20,737 nt of DNA, taken from contig NW_003151255.1 in assembly GCF_000003605.2 (NCBI RefSeq), positions 461,489 through 482,225 on the forward strand. The letters run 5' to 3'. The first letter of the stretch is position 1. Every line of letters begins with the position of its first letter. The DNA is from Saccoglossus kowalevskii (Eukaryota > Hemichordata > Enteropneusta > Harrimaniidae). Under the pieces are notes generated by a model. The model worked only from the letters and a program-made list of their open reading frames with translations. It ran no database searches and had not been told where the DNA came from. The position numbers were made by a program, and so were the translations under genes. This document shows positions 1-11,120 of this stretch, piece after piece.

Positions 1-56
1 ATCGTCGATTGGGACTCAATTCCTTGCGCATGCGCAGTTGACGACCCTCCCGCTTT
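1..56. repeat. Partial repeat at window edge, related to 12668-12703
   Basis: The segment with GCGCATGCGCAG, then TTGACGACC and CCCGCTTTAA is closely similar to 12668-12703, which has CGCATGCG, TGATGACGAC and CCCGCTTTAA. Its reverse complement also shares GTGTATTAAAGCGGGA with the left end of the 12581 element. This looks like the right end of another copy of that fold-back element, with the remainder cut off by the window start. Confidence 0.55.
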
Positions 57-646
57 AATACACATCTATCTTTATATCAACTCTGACCAAAAGCCGAGCT
101 TATGTAGCGAGCAATATATGGAAATCCTAATATAATATTAAGACTTGGTAAATTTAATAGCTCTATATAGACAGCGTCTCTGCAAAGCGTTCATTTTTTT
201 TGTTCATCCATACTCATCATGTCGGCTGTGTTTGAGTTGTATTCAGATATGGAGTAGAAATAATAAACGTACATGTACCATTATTGTTGACAGGCGGTAT
301 TACTTCAAGAGGTTTTTTTTTAGAAACATACTTCACTGTAAAAATCATTGTCTGTGAGCTTGCGGCGTGAAGCTCTTCACAGAATGTTCTGGGAAACGAA
401 CGATTGCAATAATTATCGCCTCTGTTCAAAATTGCCCGAGTATGTAAATGCTTTGTTAGATCTTTTTATCTGTAAGAACTCGTCTGCACGCATGGCTGTG
501 ATTATTAGTAGCTTCAATGCATCTTGACTTCAGAGTTAACAGCAATTTCATGAGAAAAATTAATTAATGCTAATTAATTTTGTTGCTAATTAATTTTTAA
601 TTAATTTAATTAATGCTAAATAATTTGTTGCTGTATTGTTCCAAAT
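57..646. other. No gene seen
   Basis: Overlapping short reading frames on both strands in 145-429 lack similarity to anything I recognise and lack convincing splice or start contexts. Apart from the AT-rich duplication at its right end the stretch looks non-coding. The GC-richer first 60 bases belong to a repeat. Confidence 0.6.
561..632. repeat. AT-rich imperfect duplication (TAATTAATGCTAA units)
   Basis: Units at 561-587 and 607-632 share TAATTAATGCTAA followed by TAATTTTGTTGCT or TAATTTGTTGCT. Between them lies further TTAATTAA sequence. The block is self-complementary and lies just left of the hAT-like MITE. No coding sense. Confidence 0.6.
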
Positions 647-651
647 ACTGA

Positions 652-936
652 CAGGGTCCATAGCGTTGGGAAAATCCTTTGAAAGTCTTTGAATTTTTTG
701 AGGTCTTGGAAAAATAGAAAAAAAAATTTGAAAAGTCTTTAAATTTCTTCATAGTTATTAGTTCTTTTTAAAAAGGCCTGTTTTCTCCAGGGAACTACCA
801 TATCCTCAGAACTTTGATGAGCTTGATGTTGGCCTGAATTAAGGGTCAAAACGTCTTGGGGAAAAATGCAAGAAAGTTTGGGAAAAGGTCTGGAAACGTC
901 TTGAAAATCATTTGGCTCTTGGTGCTATGGACCCTG
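652..936. mobile_element. hAT-like non-autonomous element (MITE), 285 bp
   Basis: The ends form a perfect 13-bp terminal inverted repeat, CAGGGTCCATAGC at 652-664 and its reverse complement GCTATGGACCCTG at 924-936. CAGGG termini are typical of the hAT superfamily. The same 5 bases, ACTGA, flank both ends (647-651 and 937-941). hAT elements usually duplicate 8 bp, so the target duplication is either decayed or coincidental. The interior has repeated GAAAGTCTTTGAAT-like and GTCTTGGAAAA motifs and no transposase reading frame, so it would depend on a transposase from elsewhere. Confidence 0.7.
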
Positions 937-1099
937 ACTGATATAACTCAAATTAATGGTAAATGTACATTAATTATAGAGAGAAATCATAGCTACATTC
1001 ATATTGTAAACCATTTAATTTTGTTTACAGTGTTCCCAGAAACACACTACTTATTTATTTTATTTTGCTGCTCTTTAATAATGAATGAATTTTGGCCAG

Positions 1100-1720
1100 T
1101 GGCCTTGGTTTCCTCATTGAGTCTGTGGCACACTCACCCCTGGGTACAGTAGCTTTAGCTTTCTTATTGACTCTGGCTCACTCATCCCGAGCTTCCCCAT
1201 TCTGTCTGTGACACACTTACCCTGGGGTACAGTGGTTTAAGCTTCACCATTCAGTCTTTGGCACACTTACCTTCGAGGTACAGTGGTTTAAGCTTCCCTG
1301 CTAGGTCTGTTGCACACTTACCCCAGGGTACAGTGGCTTTGACCTACCCCATTTAGTCTGTATGCGGCAAATTCACCCCAGGGTATAGTGATTTAAGCCT
1401 CTCAATTTCTTTGTGGCATACTTACCCCAGGGTACAGTGGTTTAACCCTCCCAATTCATTCTGTGGCATACTTACCCCTGGATACAGTGGTTTAAGATTC
1501 CCTGCTAGGTCTGTGGCACACTTACCCCAAGGTACAGTGGCTTTGACCTCCTCCATTTAGTCTGTGGCTCTTTCACCCCAGGGTACAGTGGTTTAAGCTC
1601 CCAATTCATTCTGTTGCACACTTACATGTACCCAAGGGTACAGTGGCTTTGACTACCCAATTGGCACACTTACCCCAGGGTACAGTGGCTTTGACTTCCC
1701 CATTCAAGCTGTGGCATTTC
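1100..1720. repeat. Minisatellite, period about 50 bp, about 11-12 copies
   Basis: Each unit contains TCTGTGGCACACTTACCCC, then AGGGTACAGTGG, then TTTAAGCTTCCC or TTTGACCTCCCC, then CATTYAG. The ACAGTGG core occurs at 1146 (variant), 1229, 1280, 1330, 1385 (ATAGTG variant), 1434, 1484, 1534, 1585, 1640 and 1682, so the spacing is mostly 49-55 bp. Copies are diverged, and alternating GTTTAAGC and GCTTTGAC variants hint at higher-order duplication. It has no consistent reading frame because the period is not a multiple of three. Confidence 0.9.
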
Positions 1721-3086
1721 ATAAACCGTTTAATTTTCATGATATAATAATGTAAGGCCATAGATGTAATTCAAATATAATCCAGAATGATCATTACCAT
1801 CCTATTGTAATGCATTTGTTGGCATAAATGTTTTTGAGGTCAAGCAGAGTCATCACATTAAATGTAGTAAAAGTAAAAGGTTCAATGTATGTCAAAAAAT
1901 GATCCTTATCATCCATTGGTGTGTTTTATGACGATGTTATCAAGATGACACAGGCTACCTTTGGATGGAACGTTAAATGTGTCTGTGATGTATAATGCTA
2001 GTGCGCTTTCATTTTTTATGAAGGTCATCCCACCCTTAATATGTTGCTATAGAAACTATACAATTAGTGTTCTTAAGAAATTTACACTTTTATAAGATTT
2101 TAAATGAATTTCTTATTTTAACATTTTGACTTTTGATGTTATTTTTGTGCAATATGATGTACATTTATGGTATTGAGCATGTTACAATTTAATTCAGTCT
2201 TGTCATGCACTACAAAGAATCTCAGGAAGCGCTTTGAGCAGTTATCAGCCCAAATGGGAAAATAGAAGCTTTATACAAAGAGACATTCATTGTTTCCATG
2301 GAAACAGGTTCTTTTTCATTTTGCATATTTATGGAATTATACACATGTAACCTTTGACATCTAGCTTAGTGTACAAGTGTAGTGCCTTTCAATTCTGTGT
2401 CTCGGATACAAACGTGCATGACTTTCGAACATTTTGCATCACGAAATGCATCATGGGAGAAAATAACAACAAGCAATAATACACAGAATGGCCGACATAA
2501 ATACTCTTGTATTACAGCCGATTATTTTCATCTGCATTTTGACCAGCCTTTTTCAGCAAAACAAAGTGCATTTCGTAATTGTAGAACACCAAATCAATTG
2601 ATGTGATTGTCATCAAATCAACCAATCTACCGATATATGAATTGTCCTAGTTAGTGGTGTGCACATGGTATATCCCTTGAGCTCATAATGGTTACATCGT
2701 TCGTGCACAGGAATTGAAGGAAGTGATTTCTGAGGATGTTGATTTCCTAAGAAGCATTCCAGGCATGTACACTAATAAACTCACGTTGCATTTCAATCCT
2801 TACTTACTGATGAATCTTAGTGAAGCGAATGATAGCATCTTATTGCAATCATTGAGGAGACATCTCTGATCCCTGATCATCCTCCTTCCAGTGTGTTGAA
2901 TAAACTCGCACAGCATCAAAGCACAGTCAGAAGTGTATGTCACTAGGGAACAATGCTGATCGAAATACAGATATACAGATATATAGTACATGTATCTGCT
3001 TTTTGCCAGATTGTAAGGTATAGCTCAAATCTCTACAGTTCGTGACAGGGTGGAGCATTGTCTTCTGTATTTTTAATGATATTTTC
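1721..3086. other. No gene seen
   Basis: AT-rich sequence. Short frames at 2382-2606 (+) and 2800-2991 (-) have no recognisable domain. No tandem array, terminal inverted repeat or RNA gene was noticed. Confidence 0.55.
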
Positions 3087-3406
3087 AGCTGTGCTGTTGG
3101 CGAAGCCGAACCTCCATTCCGTATTACTGTTTGTCTGTTTTTGTCGATATCAACTGCTTCTTTAAAAAATATATGGTTTTGATACTTTCCTGGAAGGTAT
3201 CATAGGTGTTAATTCTCCCTCAGATCTGCTAATGATTATGATATCTTCAATTTTCTCATTTTATTTAATATTTTTTTGTCCTTTTCAGTGCAAAATGTTA
3301 TTTACTACTTCCGCAAAACCACTTGCCAGATTGTTTTGATATTGCATGCACAGTATGCATCTCAAATAGCAGAGTTTAATATCCGCTGACAGACTGTTTG
3401 TTTGCA
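3087..3406 (+). mobile_element. Degenerate relict of the ~160-bp-unit (Helentron/pearl-like) element
   Basis: The order of motifs matches the intact element at 5156-6512. It has AGCTGTGCTGT at the left with a small GGCGAAGCC fold, then ACTGTTTGTCTGTTTTTGTCGATATCAAC, then CTCCCTCAGATCTGCTAATGATTATGATATCTTCAATT, then a GCAAAACCACTTGCC and GTTTTGATATTGCATG unit, and finally ATCCGCTGACAGACTGTTTG in place of the right-end hairpin. It has about two units and is heavily diverged, so it is either an old copy or a different subfamily in the same orientation. Confidence 0.6.
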
Positions 3407-5155
3407 GATGTACATCTACATGTACATGTACGCTATTGAAACTTGTTTTGTCAAAAATTATATGTACCGTATAGCAAAATATTAAAGTTATTGATCCAGT
3501 TCAAACTTCATGGCATACATGTACAGTGAGCACATTAATTATTCATTTTATTTCACATTTTTATGAGATTCATAAAAAATTCAAATACATGAGAATAATC
3601 AATGATTTCACAGTAACATTTAAACTGTCAACTAACTCACTGTTTTACTAGAAAATGGATACACACAAAATAATGAAATATGGAGAATCTTCCATCTGGC
3701 ACATTACCCACACAAATCTACAGTAGAAATGTACTGGTTATCGACTTCTAAAGAAGTTAATAGTATTTCTAATAAATGTATTTAACCCCAAATGACACGC
3801 ATGTCTCAGAACACTGCAGTGAAACTTTGATCATTATCGATTGTTGAACCAAAACACATCGATTCATTTGTCACGATAGTCACAATGGCGCTGCATATAA
3901 AAACATATTGTTTCAGTTGAAGATGAATAGAGTTGATTTATTGATTTCATTTTACAGTTCTTTATTTTTATTACGTCATCCTTCTAAAAAAATAAAAGCT
4001 TCAAAATTTTATTAAAAATAGTAAATCTTGCATTGAAATGATTTGACATCGACATCATCAGAGAATCATGGGTTGTGTTGTCTCTGCCCTGTTCATATGT
4101 ACCATGTATGAGATTACTGTTTTATGTGGGAATGGCAACAAATCTCCTCTGGTCGCCTGTGTCACCCTATTTATTGGTGATACACTCAGATTTAGTATCG
4201 TTAACGTTTTTGATTACTTAATTAGTTTTTCACTTTAGGCTTTGATTGAAAGAGGATATTGTTATGTACGTTGGTAATTGTCTGTTCATCTGCTTGGATT
4301 GAACTGGTTTGCTATATGATTTCAAAGATGCCCCCATCTCGTGTTCTTATTAAGGGCAGTCCTCGTGTGTGCATGTTTGATTTCATGTGAGCAGACAATT
4401 ATGCTGTACATGGGACCCGTATCAATCTTGTGAAGACCACTCACCACTTCAATGTCTTCTCAGGGTTGCTGATTAAGTTCATTTACAGCAATGAGGAGTA
4501 AATGCAATTTTGTGGAATTTATTTATCACATTGAATTTCACCATGAAGCCTTGGTTTCTAGCTGAATATACTGGTTCATATAAACCAAACTTTTCACTTC
4601 AAATGCTCTTTATTTGCATAGTCTACTTGCCACGTTATGTACATCTTTGTGTCAGTTATGATAAGTATTATATTTGACAACAACCACATGATTTGAAAGT
4701 GATTGAATACAATGAAATGATCTCTTCACCTTTCAGCGAGGACACTGTAAAATCGGGGATGACTCTCAACGGCTGATACATCTGTGCATAGTTTGTATTG
4801 TGTTTTATGATTGACAGTGTCACACAGAGGAAACCTAGTGCTTTTATAAAAATACAAAACAAGTGCGAACACATTGGGAGCTCTGGACAAAATATTATTT
4901 GTACCATTGAAATCAAATGAATGTAACACAACATTGGATATTTTGTACATTATATATCAAGCATTGTGAAACTGCTATTCATTACCGCAGATTCAAGCAG
5001 TGATTCGAAGCGGGATGTTGATACGGCTGTATGATTATTAAAGGACAGTACTTGTCAGTCTGTTTTCATATTTTGTTAAAACAATGTATGTTACATACGC
5101 TGGGTCTTGTATTAAACATGTAACGACCATTTTTCATTAAGTTTATATAATTTGT
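3407..5155. other. No gene seen
   Basis: AT-rich non-coding sequence. It starts with a TACATGTACATGTAC run near 3415-3432. Two overlapping minus-strand frames at 4668-4950 are unlike any family I know and are probably chance. No structured repeat was noticed. Confidence 0.55.
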
Positions 5156-6512
5156 TAGCTCCGCTGTCGACTTTGTCGAGCGGAGCTTATCATATGAGTG
5201 ATTGTCCGTCGTCGTCCGTGTCAATGTTTTACTTTTTCGACTTCTTGAAAACTACAAGCCTGAATGCTTGGTGTATATGTACCTTGGGTAGACCTCTCTC
5301 AGATTTGTTCATTTCATGATCATATCTTCAATTCTCTAATTTTGGTGAATATTTTTGTCATTTTTGGTAAAAAGTGATATTTTCGTCTTCTTATTAAAAA
5401 CCGCAAGTCCAATTGCTTTGATATTACATATATAGGTATTACATGTGGATCTCTCTCAGATTTGTTCATTTTGTAATGATATCTTTAGTTCTCTAATTTT
5501 GGTGAATATTTTTGTCATTTTTTTTTAAAAACTGATATTTTCGACTTCTTGTTAAAAACCGCAAGTCCAATTGCTTTGATATTACATATATAGGTACTAC
5601 ACGTGGATCTCTCTCAGATTTATATCATTTTGTAATGATATCTTTAGTTCTCTAATTTTGGTGAATATTTTTGTCATTTTTTTTTAAAAACTGATATTTT
5701 CGACTTCTTGTTAAAAACCGCAAGTCCAATTGCTTTGATATTACATATATAGGTACTACATGTGGATCTCTCTCAGATTTATATCATTTTGTAATGATAT
5801 CTTTAGTTCTCTAATTTTAATGAATATTTTTGTCATTTTTGGTAAAAAATGATATTTTCAACTTCTTGTTAAAAATCGCAAGTCCAATTGCTTTGATATT
5901 ACATATACAGGTTCTACATGTACATGTGGACCTCTCTCAGATTTGTTCATTTTGTAATGATATCTTCAATTCTCTAATTTGGGTGAATATTTTTATCATT
6001 TTTGGTAAAAAGTGATATTTTCAATTTCTTGTTAAGAACCGCAAGTCCAATTGCTTTGATATTACATATATAGGTACTACATGTGGACCTCTCTCAGATT
6101 TGTTCATTTTGTAATGATATCTTTAATTCTCTAATTTTGGTGAATATTATTGTCATTTTTGGTAAAAAGTGATATTTTCGACTTCTTATTAAAAACCACA
6201 AGTCTAATTGCTTTGATATTACATATATAGGTACTACATGTGGACCTCTCTCAGATTTGTTCATTTTGTAATGATATCTTCAATTCTCTAATTTTGGTGA
6301 ATATTTTTGTCATTTTTGGTAAAAAGTGATAATTTCTTCTTGTTAAAAACCACAATCATTTATGGTGAAAAATGATATTTTTGAATTCTTGTTGAAAACA
6401 GCAAGTCCCATTGCATTGATACTATGCATATTGTTCATTTTCTAATGATATCTTCTGTTCTTTAATTGAAATGTGCATTGCTAACAGCGGAGCTATCTCA
6501 GCCGAGAGGCTG
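5156..6512 (+). mobile_element. Helentron/HINE- or pearl-like non-autonomous element with ~158-bp internal repeats (copy A)
   Basis: The element is bounded by a perfect 12-bp inverted repeat, TAGCTCCGCTGT (5156-5167) and ACAGCGGAGCTA (6484-6495). The left end folds into a hairpin: GCTCCGCT (5158-5165) pairs with AGCGGAGC (5179-5186), with an inner CGAC-TTT-GTCG stem. Just outside the right inverted repeat sits a second hairpin, CAGCC-GAGA-GGCTG (6499-6512), that is also conserved in copy B. The interior is an array of about eight units marked by CAAGTCCAATTGCTTTGATATT-like sequence. This layout (subterminal inverted repeats, 3' hairpin, core repeats near 160 bp, no coding capacity) is that of HINE and bivalve pearl elements. 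Class assignment is an inference; the structure is seen directly. Confidence 0.8.
5255..6425 (+). repeat. Internal tandem repeats of copy A, period about 158 bp
   Basis: The CAAG(T/C)C marker of each unit lies at 5255, 5404, 5562, 5721, 5879, 6042, 6199 and 6402. The middle steps are 157-163 bp. The last step of 203 bp contains a truncated unit near 6336-6360. Each unit also has CTCTCAGATTTGTTCATT, TAATGATATCTT and GGTGAATATTTTTGTCATTTTT. The first and last units are the most diverged and the central ones nearly identical, as expected for an array that expands from within. Confidence 0.9.
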
Positions 6513-9500
6513 CTTGTTTTAGAGTTTGAATTCAGTATTATTCATACATATAGGTGTCTATGATTGTTTATTTACTTAGGGCTACATTTATATTCTACTC
6601 TACTCTTTTTTTTCTGATCGTGTTTATTGCTGTAGTTTCATACATGAACTGCCAGTAATGTTGATTGCGCTATTTCCGAACAATAAGTTGTATTTGAGAA
6701 AACTCTCACATAAAAGATAATTATGTGTATGTTGTTTGAGTTTCCAGTGAATAAATTCGAAATGTATTTCATTTAATATGTAGGGTATATTGACTCAATT
6801 TCCAAGTAATAATTTGCGTAACCGTAACTCTCAACAAAAGCTTGCTTGTCAAACTGTTATGTATCTGCTTGTTTTGTGTGTGTACATGTATGCAGTGATG
6901 GTTGACAAGAACCGATCGTTTGTACCTGAAGATCAAATAGTGTCATCATTTGTTGCCGTTGTTACTTAATGTACATGTATGTATTCTCGTTTCATGCTAA
7001 AAAAAACTTGTGGGCAACATTGTCGCAGCGGATTGTGAGCTAGTGCTGATCAGTTAGCATTGTTATCCAAAATATGCATACTGATTGGCAAAAATATATA
7101 AACAAATGACATCACAATGCGATGGCCTATAATGCTATAGCATTTCCCATCCATTAACAAATCAATAATTTAAATGTGTTTAGTAATTACTGTTTATACT
7201 TGTACATGGATGCACTCCCATCAATTGGTGGATTCCAACATTTTGAGTGCATTATGCTTAAATCACTCTGTAATGTGGCATTTCTTAACCGTGTATTTTC
7301 TTGGTGAATCTGTGTTGCTAAAAATAAAGCAGCGAGTGATGTACAATGCACATGTCAAAGTTTGATACTCATCATATACCCGGTACATGTAGCTCTAGGT
7401 CTCTGATTGTACAACTTTTTACTTTGATTTTGCACATGTCACATCGACATGTCTGTAACATCTCTACAATGGAAACATTCTCACTGTGAGGTTATCTGTT
7501 TTAATAACAGGGCATATGCACTATTGTATGAGCTTCTGTAACATGTTTTAGATACAAATGCAAATTTACGTGTCTGTTTCTAGGTCATGGCCAACATGGC
7601 AACAAGTTGAGCTTAATCCACATCTACTTATTCTCTCATATTATCAAAGTGTCACTCTACTCTTGTGGTATTTGCATCCACCATCTCTCCTGAGCCTAGT
7701 CAATAAAAAATTTTTAAAAAAAGAGGTCTCATTTTCTAATCTTAACAGAATTTTTTTTATTTGAACAAATTCTGTATTTTGATGATTTTTCAGCATATAC
7801 ATCACAATGCTGCACCTCCTACCATTGTATTTAAATATCGATATTGAATTTCTAAATTAATCAACACTTATGCAACATTCTATTCAACTATATTAATATT
7901 ATCATGATTTCTATCAACGATTCATGATTTCCTTCTCACTATAGACATTTGATACAATACCATCAAAACTCCCCAGTGTGCATGGAATTAAGTGTGCTTG
8001 GCATCGACACAAAAGGCAATTGACACCATCTGTCAGGTACCAAATTAGGTCTGTCTGACGTTATAGAATAAGTACAAGAAATAGTACCCTCTCCCCCATG
8101 CATTGATATACATGTAGCCAACAAACTTCCATCTTTTTTTCGTTTTCTATGAGAAATACCCTATTTAATCCTATCTGTCTGTTACTATTGGTCTGTGTCA
8201 CTGTATAGGTGTACAATGTATGTATGCAATAAGTGACAGCGCAAACAAATGCAGTGATTTTAATATAGCGACCCAACATTTCATCTTGATTCATTTCATG
8301 TGGTTCATTGTTTTTCCTGATAAAAAAATATATGAAAATTTATCAAAATTCACTGACTTCCTTCTTGTATAACCAACACTTAGCAAACGCTTTGTTTTCA
8401 TCTCAAAAACTAACTCAATATTGGTGTATTTAAAATACAATTTCACTTGAGAAACATGTGGGGTGCTCACTTTGTTGACATGGGTTAAATCAAGGTTCAG
8501 CACTCTCATCTGTTAAAGCATGCGTTAAATTATTATTTGCAGGGATTCAGGTGATTAGGGATGGAATGTATCAGTGCATAATAGGAAGAACTCAGTACAA
8601 TGAACCAGGTAGACAACAATTTGCCCCCACCGTGAGGTTTTATGAGATCAGACTCAATCAACTGAAACTAACTTGTTTTTTTGAACACACAAGATTTGAA
8701 GTTATAATAATCTGATTAAAATTGACATTGTTTAGTATATCTGTTTAGATCTGTTGTTTTCATCTGGTATGTGTGTATATTTCATGGTTGAGTGAAGTTA
8801 AAACTGAAACTATTATTCTGTGCATCCAACCACTGCTGGTAGTGACCATAAAGTGGGAGGGGCACTAGACTATAAATTTTTGGCTCTGTTTAACAGGGGT
8901 TCTATATACTGTAAAACACTGATATTTAATTGGGGACACCTCTGTAGGGGGGCTTGTAGGGGCTGACATGCTTTGTACTACATGATTTCATTGAAAGTTG
9001 TCATTACAATAAAAAAAAGCAGAGTGTAGTGAACTGGAACTTTATAACGGAATATCGACCGCTATTTTTATTTATGTTAATCCGAGGGAAAATATATCGG
9101 GTAATGCCCTGTAAAGGGAGTTTCATAGCTATATAGTGTACGTAAAACATAACGTAGCTGTTAGGGTCAGTAAATATGAGATATTGTACATGATTTCAGT
9201 TTTAATAGGATACTACCACATAACAACTACTACTTTCTATATACATTCGTTTCGATGGTATTTTTTCAAATCTGAACAATTTGAAAATATTACATGTATC
9301 AGTGATGTCAATCTAATGTTGATTTACAAATGGGATGATATTTTTTTATTAAAAACGATAACTTCTCCACCATAATACTTTGTAAAATTCAACTTTGACT
9401 CATGTTAAGGTGCGGTGGTCGCTGTGCCACGTTGTGTTCGATATAGGCTCCATGCAACATATGTTTGTTTACATGAAAGTTGAACACACAGAACACGACA

Positions 9501-9650
9501 ACCACCATGTTTTTTTTGAAGTGTGTGTACATCGTATATTTATTCGTCTTTCCTTAGTGCTTCAGTCACGTACATGCTGTCTGATTATATTCTGTGACAC
9601 GAAGCAGGCTGTTTGTAACTTTAAAGGATAGGTTAACTCAGCCATAACTG
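6513..9650. other. No gene seen
   Basis: About 3.1 kb of AT-rich sequence. Several TACATGTA palindromes occur (near 6883, 6971, 7384 and 8110). Short frames on both strands (7174-7365, 7558-7764, 8061-8509, 9136-9375, 9395-9631) have no recognisable domain, and I found no RRM RNP2-like exon here. No clear transposon ends. Confidence 0.5.
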
Positions 9651-9724
9651 GCATCAGCTCTTAATCTTAATCTCAAATTGATGTCGCGCATCAGCTCTTA
9701 ATCTTAATCTCAAATCGATGTCGC
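9651..9724 (+). repeat. 37-bp tandem duplication, two copies
   Basis: The 37-bp unit starting GCATCAGCTCTTAATC at 9651 is repeated immediately at 9688. The copies differ only at an ATTGATG/ATCGATG position. The near identity suggests a recent duplication. No coding sense. Confidence 0.92.
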
Positions 9725-10430
9725 TTGGACTCCTGAATCAGTCAGTCAGTGTGAGAATTGAAAAGCCGCGTTCATTAAAGTTCATTACCTGATAATTAAA
9801 ATCAAATAAAATCTCATGAGAATATTACATTTCTTTGATTGGGAGAACGCAGAGACTGAGCAGTCTAACCTAAACAAGCTAATATACATGTACAATATGA
9901 TTGATTAATATCAGATTTCCTATCTTTAACTTTTAGATGACAATATGAGGTTGTCACTACAATATATGTACCATAAAGTCGTACGCCGATTTGTGATATT
10001 CCCATGATAACTTTTATTATTATTATACGTCTTTTTTTCCTTGTAGTAATAGTTTAGAAAGAGATAACAGCCAAAAATGCTAGCAGTAAACTTTTTACGA
10101 GATGTGTCTATGCGACGTTGGCCTTCAGTAATACGTTGATTTCCATTAAGTGTTCCATGCATGTACATTTTACCACTAAAAATGTTTGAATGCAATCAGA
10201 ATAACACATTGAATGCTATTCATTTTTAACATTTGAAATTACATGTACATGTACGTTTTGAATAAATGCTTATACAACATTGAACAGAACACTAATTTCC
10301 AATGTTTCTTAATGCTATTATTATACCGTACATGGATAATGCAAAGTATGCACAGACAGTACATTGAGAGTGTAGCCCCATAATATAATAAACCTAATAT
10401 TCTGAATTTTCTCACTGTGATTTTTGTTAT
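9725..10430. other. No gene seen
   Basis: AT-rich, with a TACATGTACATGTAC run at about 10241-10255. A minus-strand frame at 9926-10195 has low-complexity Lys/Asn/Tyr-rich content and no known domain. Nothing else structured. Confidence 0.55.
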
Positions 10431-10600
10431 CAAATCCATCATTTTGTCGATGTAAGTCATTAAATCTCCCATTTTGTCTAAATAAGTCATTAAATCCACC
10501 ATTTTGTCTAAATAAGTCATTAAATCCACCATTTTGTCTAAGTAAGTCATTAAATCCACCATTTTGTCTCAATAAGTCATTAAATCCACCATTTTGAGTA
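10431..10600. repeat. 30-bp minisatellite, five full units plus partial ends
   Basis: The unit contains ATTTTGTCTAAATAAG, TCATTAAATCCACC and starts exactly every 30 bp at 10441, 10471, 10501, 10531 and 10561. A partial unit lies on either side. Because 30 is a multiple of three, frames stay open through the array. On the minus strand they give 10-residue repeats (MVDLMTYLDK or NGGFNDLLRQ according to frame). Two overlapping frames both look repetitive, which argues for a DNA-level repeat and not a protein. Confidence 0.93.
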
Positions 10601-11120
10601 AAAGAGAGATGTTGTTCCATCAAATACCTGTGAAGATGTACTAGTATGTACTGGAGCTGTTTTAAGGCTTACAGGGGATGTCATCTGGCTGGGTTGTTAT
10701 ATAAATAAATTGCTCTATCTGTGGATACAATCTCTGGTTGAAAACCTGATTCAATCATAGTGACCTTGCAGCTCTCCATTCATTGCCTCTGAGTGTTTAT
10801 ATCAATACAATTCTTCACTACCAATCACAGGAAACGTCGCGGTTAATTTGTGTGGGACGTACGTACGATCATTACAATGTAATCCTACCAGGTTTAAAGG
10901 ATTGATCTGTAGTCATTCTGTGCTACTGGCTGAGATTAACATTGTTTTCACTTTATAAATGGATATGACTTTGAAAACAAACTTGGGTGACTGAGAATAT
11001 TACATTAATTTGCCATTGTATTTTATGTGTAGTTTAATTGTAGTTTATTTTAAAAAAAGCTTTAATACAGCAATTACCAAAACTGAAATGTCAGATTTCA
11101 TTAAGGATGTAATAAAGCAT
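10601..11120. other. No gene seen
   Basis: Unremarkable AT-rich sequence leading into the TATTC microsatellite. It includes a short ACGTACGTACG stretch at about 10857-10867. No exon or element ends recognised. Confidence 0.5.

Noticed and set aside
856-1152. 98-codon + strand frame
   Set aside because: It starts inside the hAT-like MITE and ends inside the 50-bp minisatellite; the product resembles no known protein.
5830-6015. Repeated short protein with FVILHIQVL-like and SQICSF-like segments, also seen at 17437-17893 and 19770-19880
   Set aside because: These are translations of the ~158-bp repeat unit in different copies. The unit length is not a constant multiple of three and the frames break between units.
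6899-6970. Small + strand frame with Met at 6899 (MVDKNRSFVPEDQIV...)
   Set aside because: Its composition looks protein-like, but it is only about 23 codons from that Met, has no recognisable family and no clear splice signals. It is probably chance.
10431-10600. CRISPR-like array
   Set aside because: The 30-bp units are contiguous with no unique spacers, and the genome is eukaryotic.
10239-10623. Two overlapping minus-strand frames encoding decapeptide repeats
   Set aside because: Both frames are open only because the 30-bp minisatellite period is a multiple of three. There is no similarity to a known repeat protein, and no start or splice context sets one frame apart.
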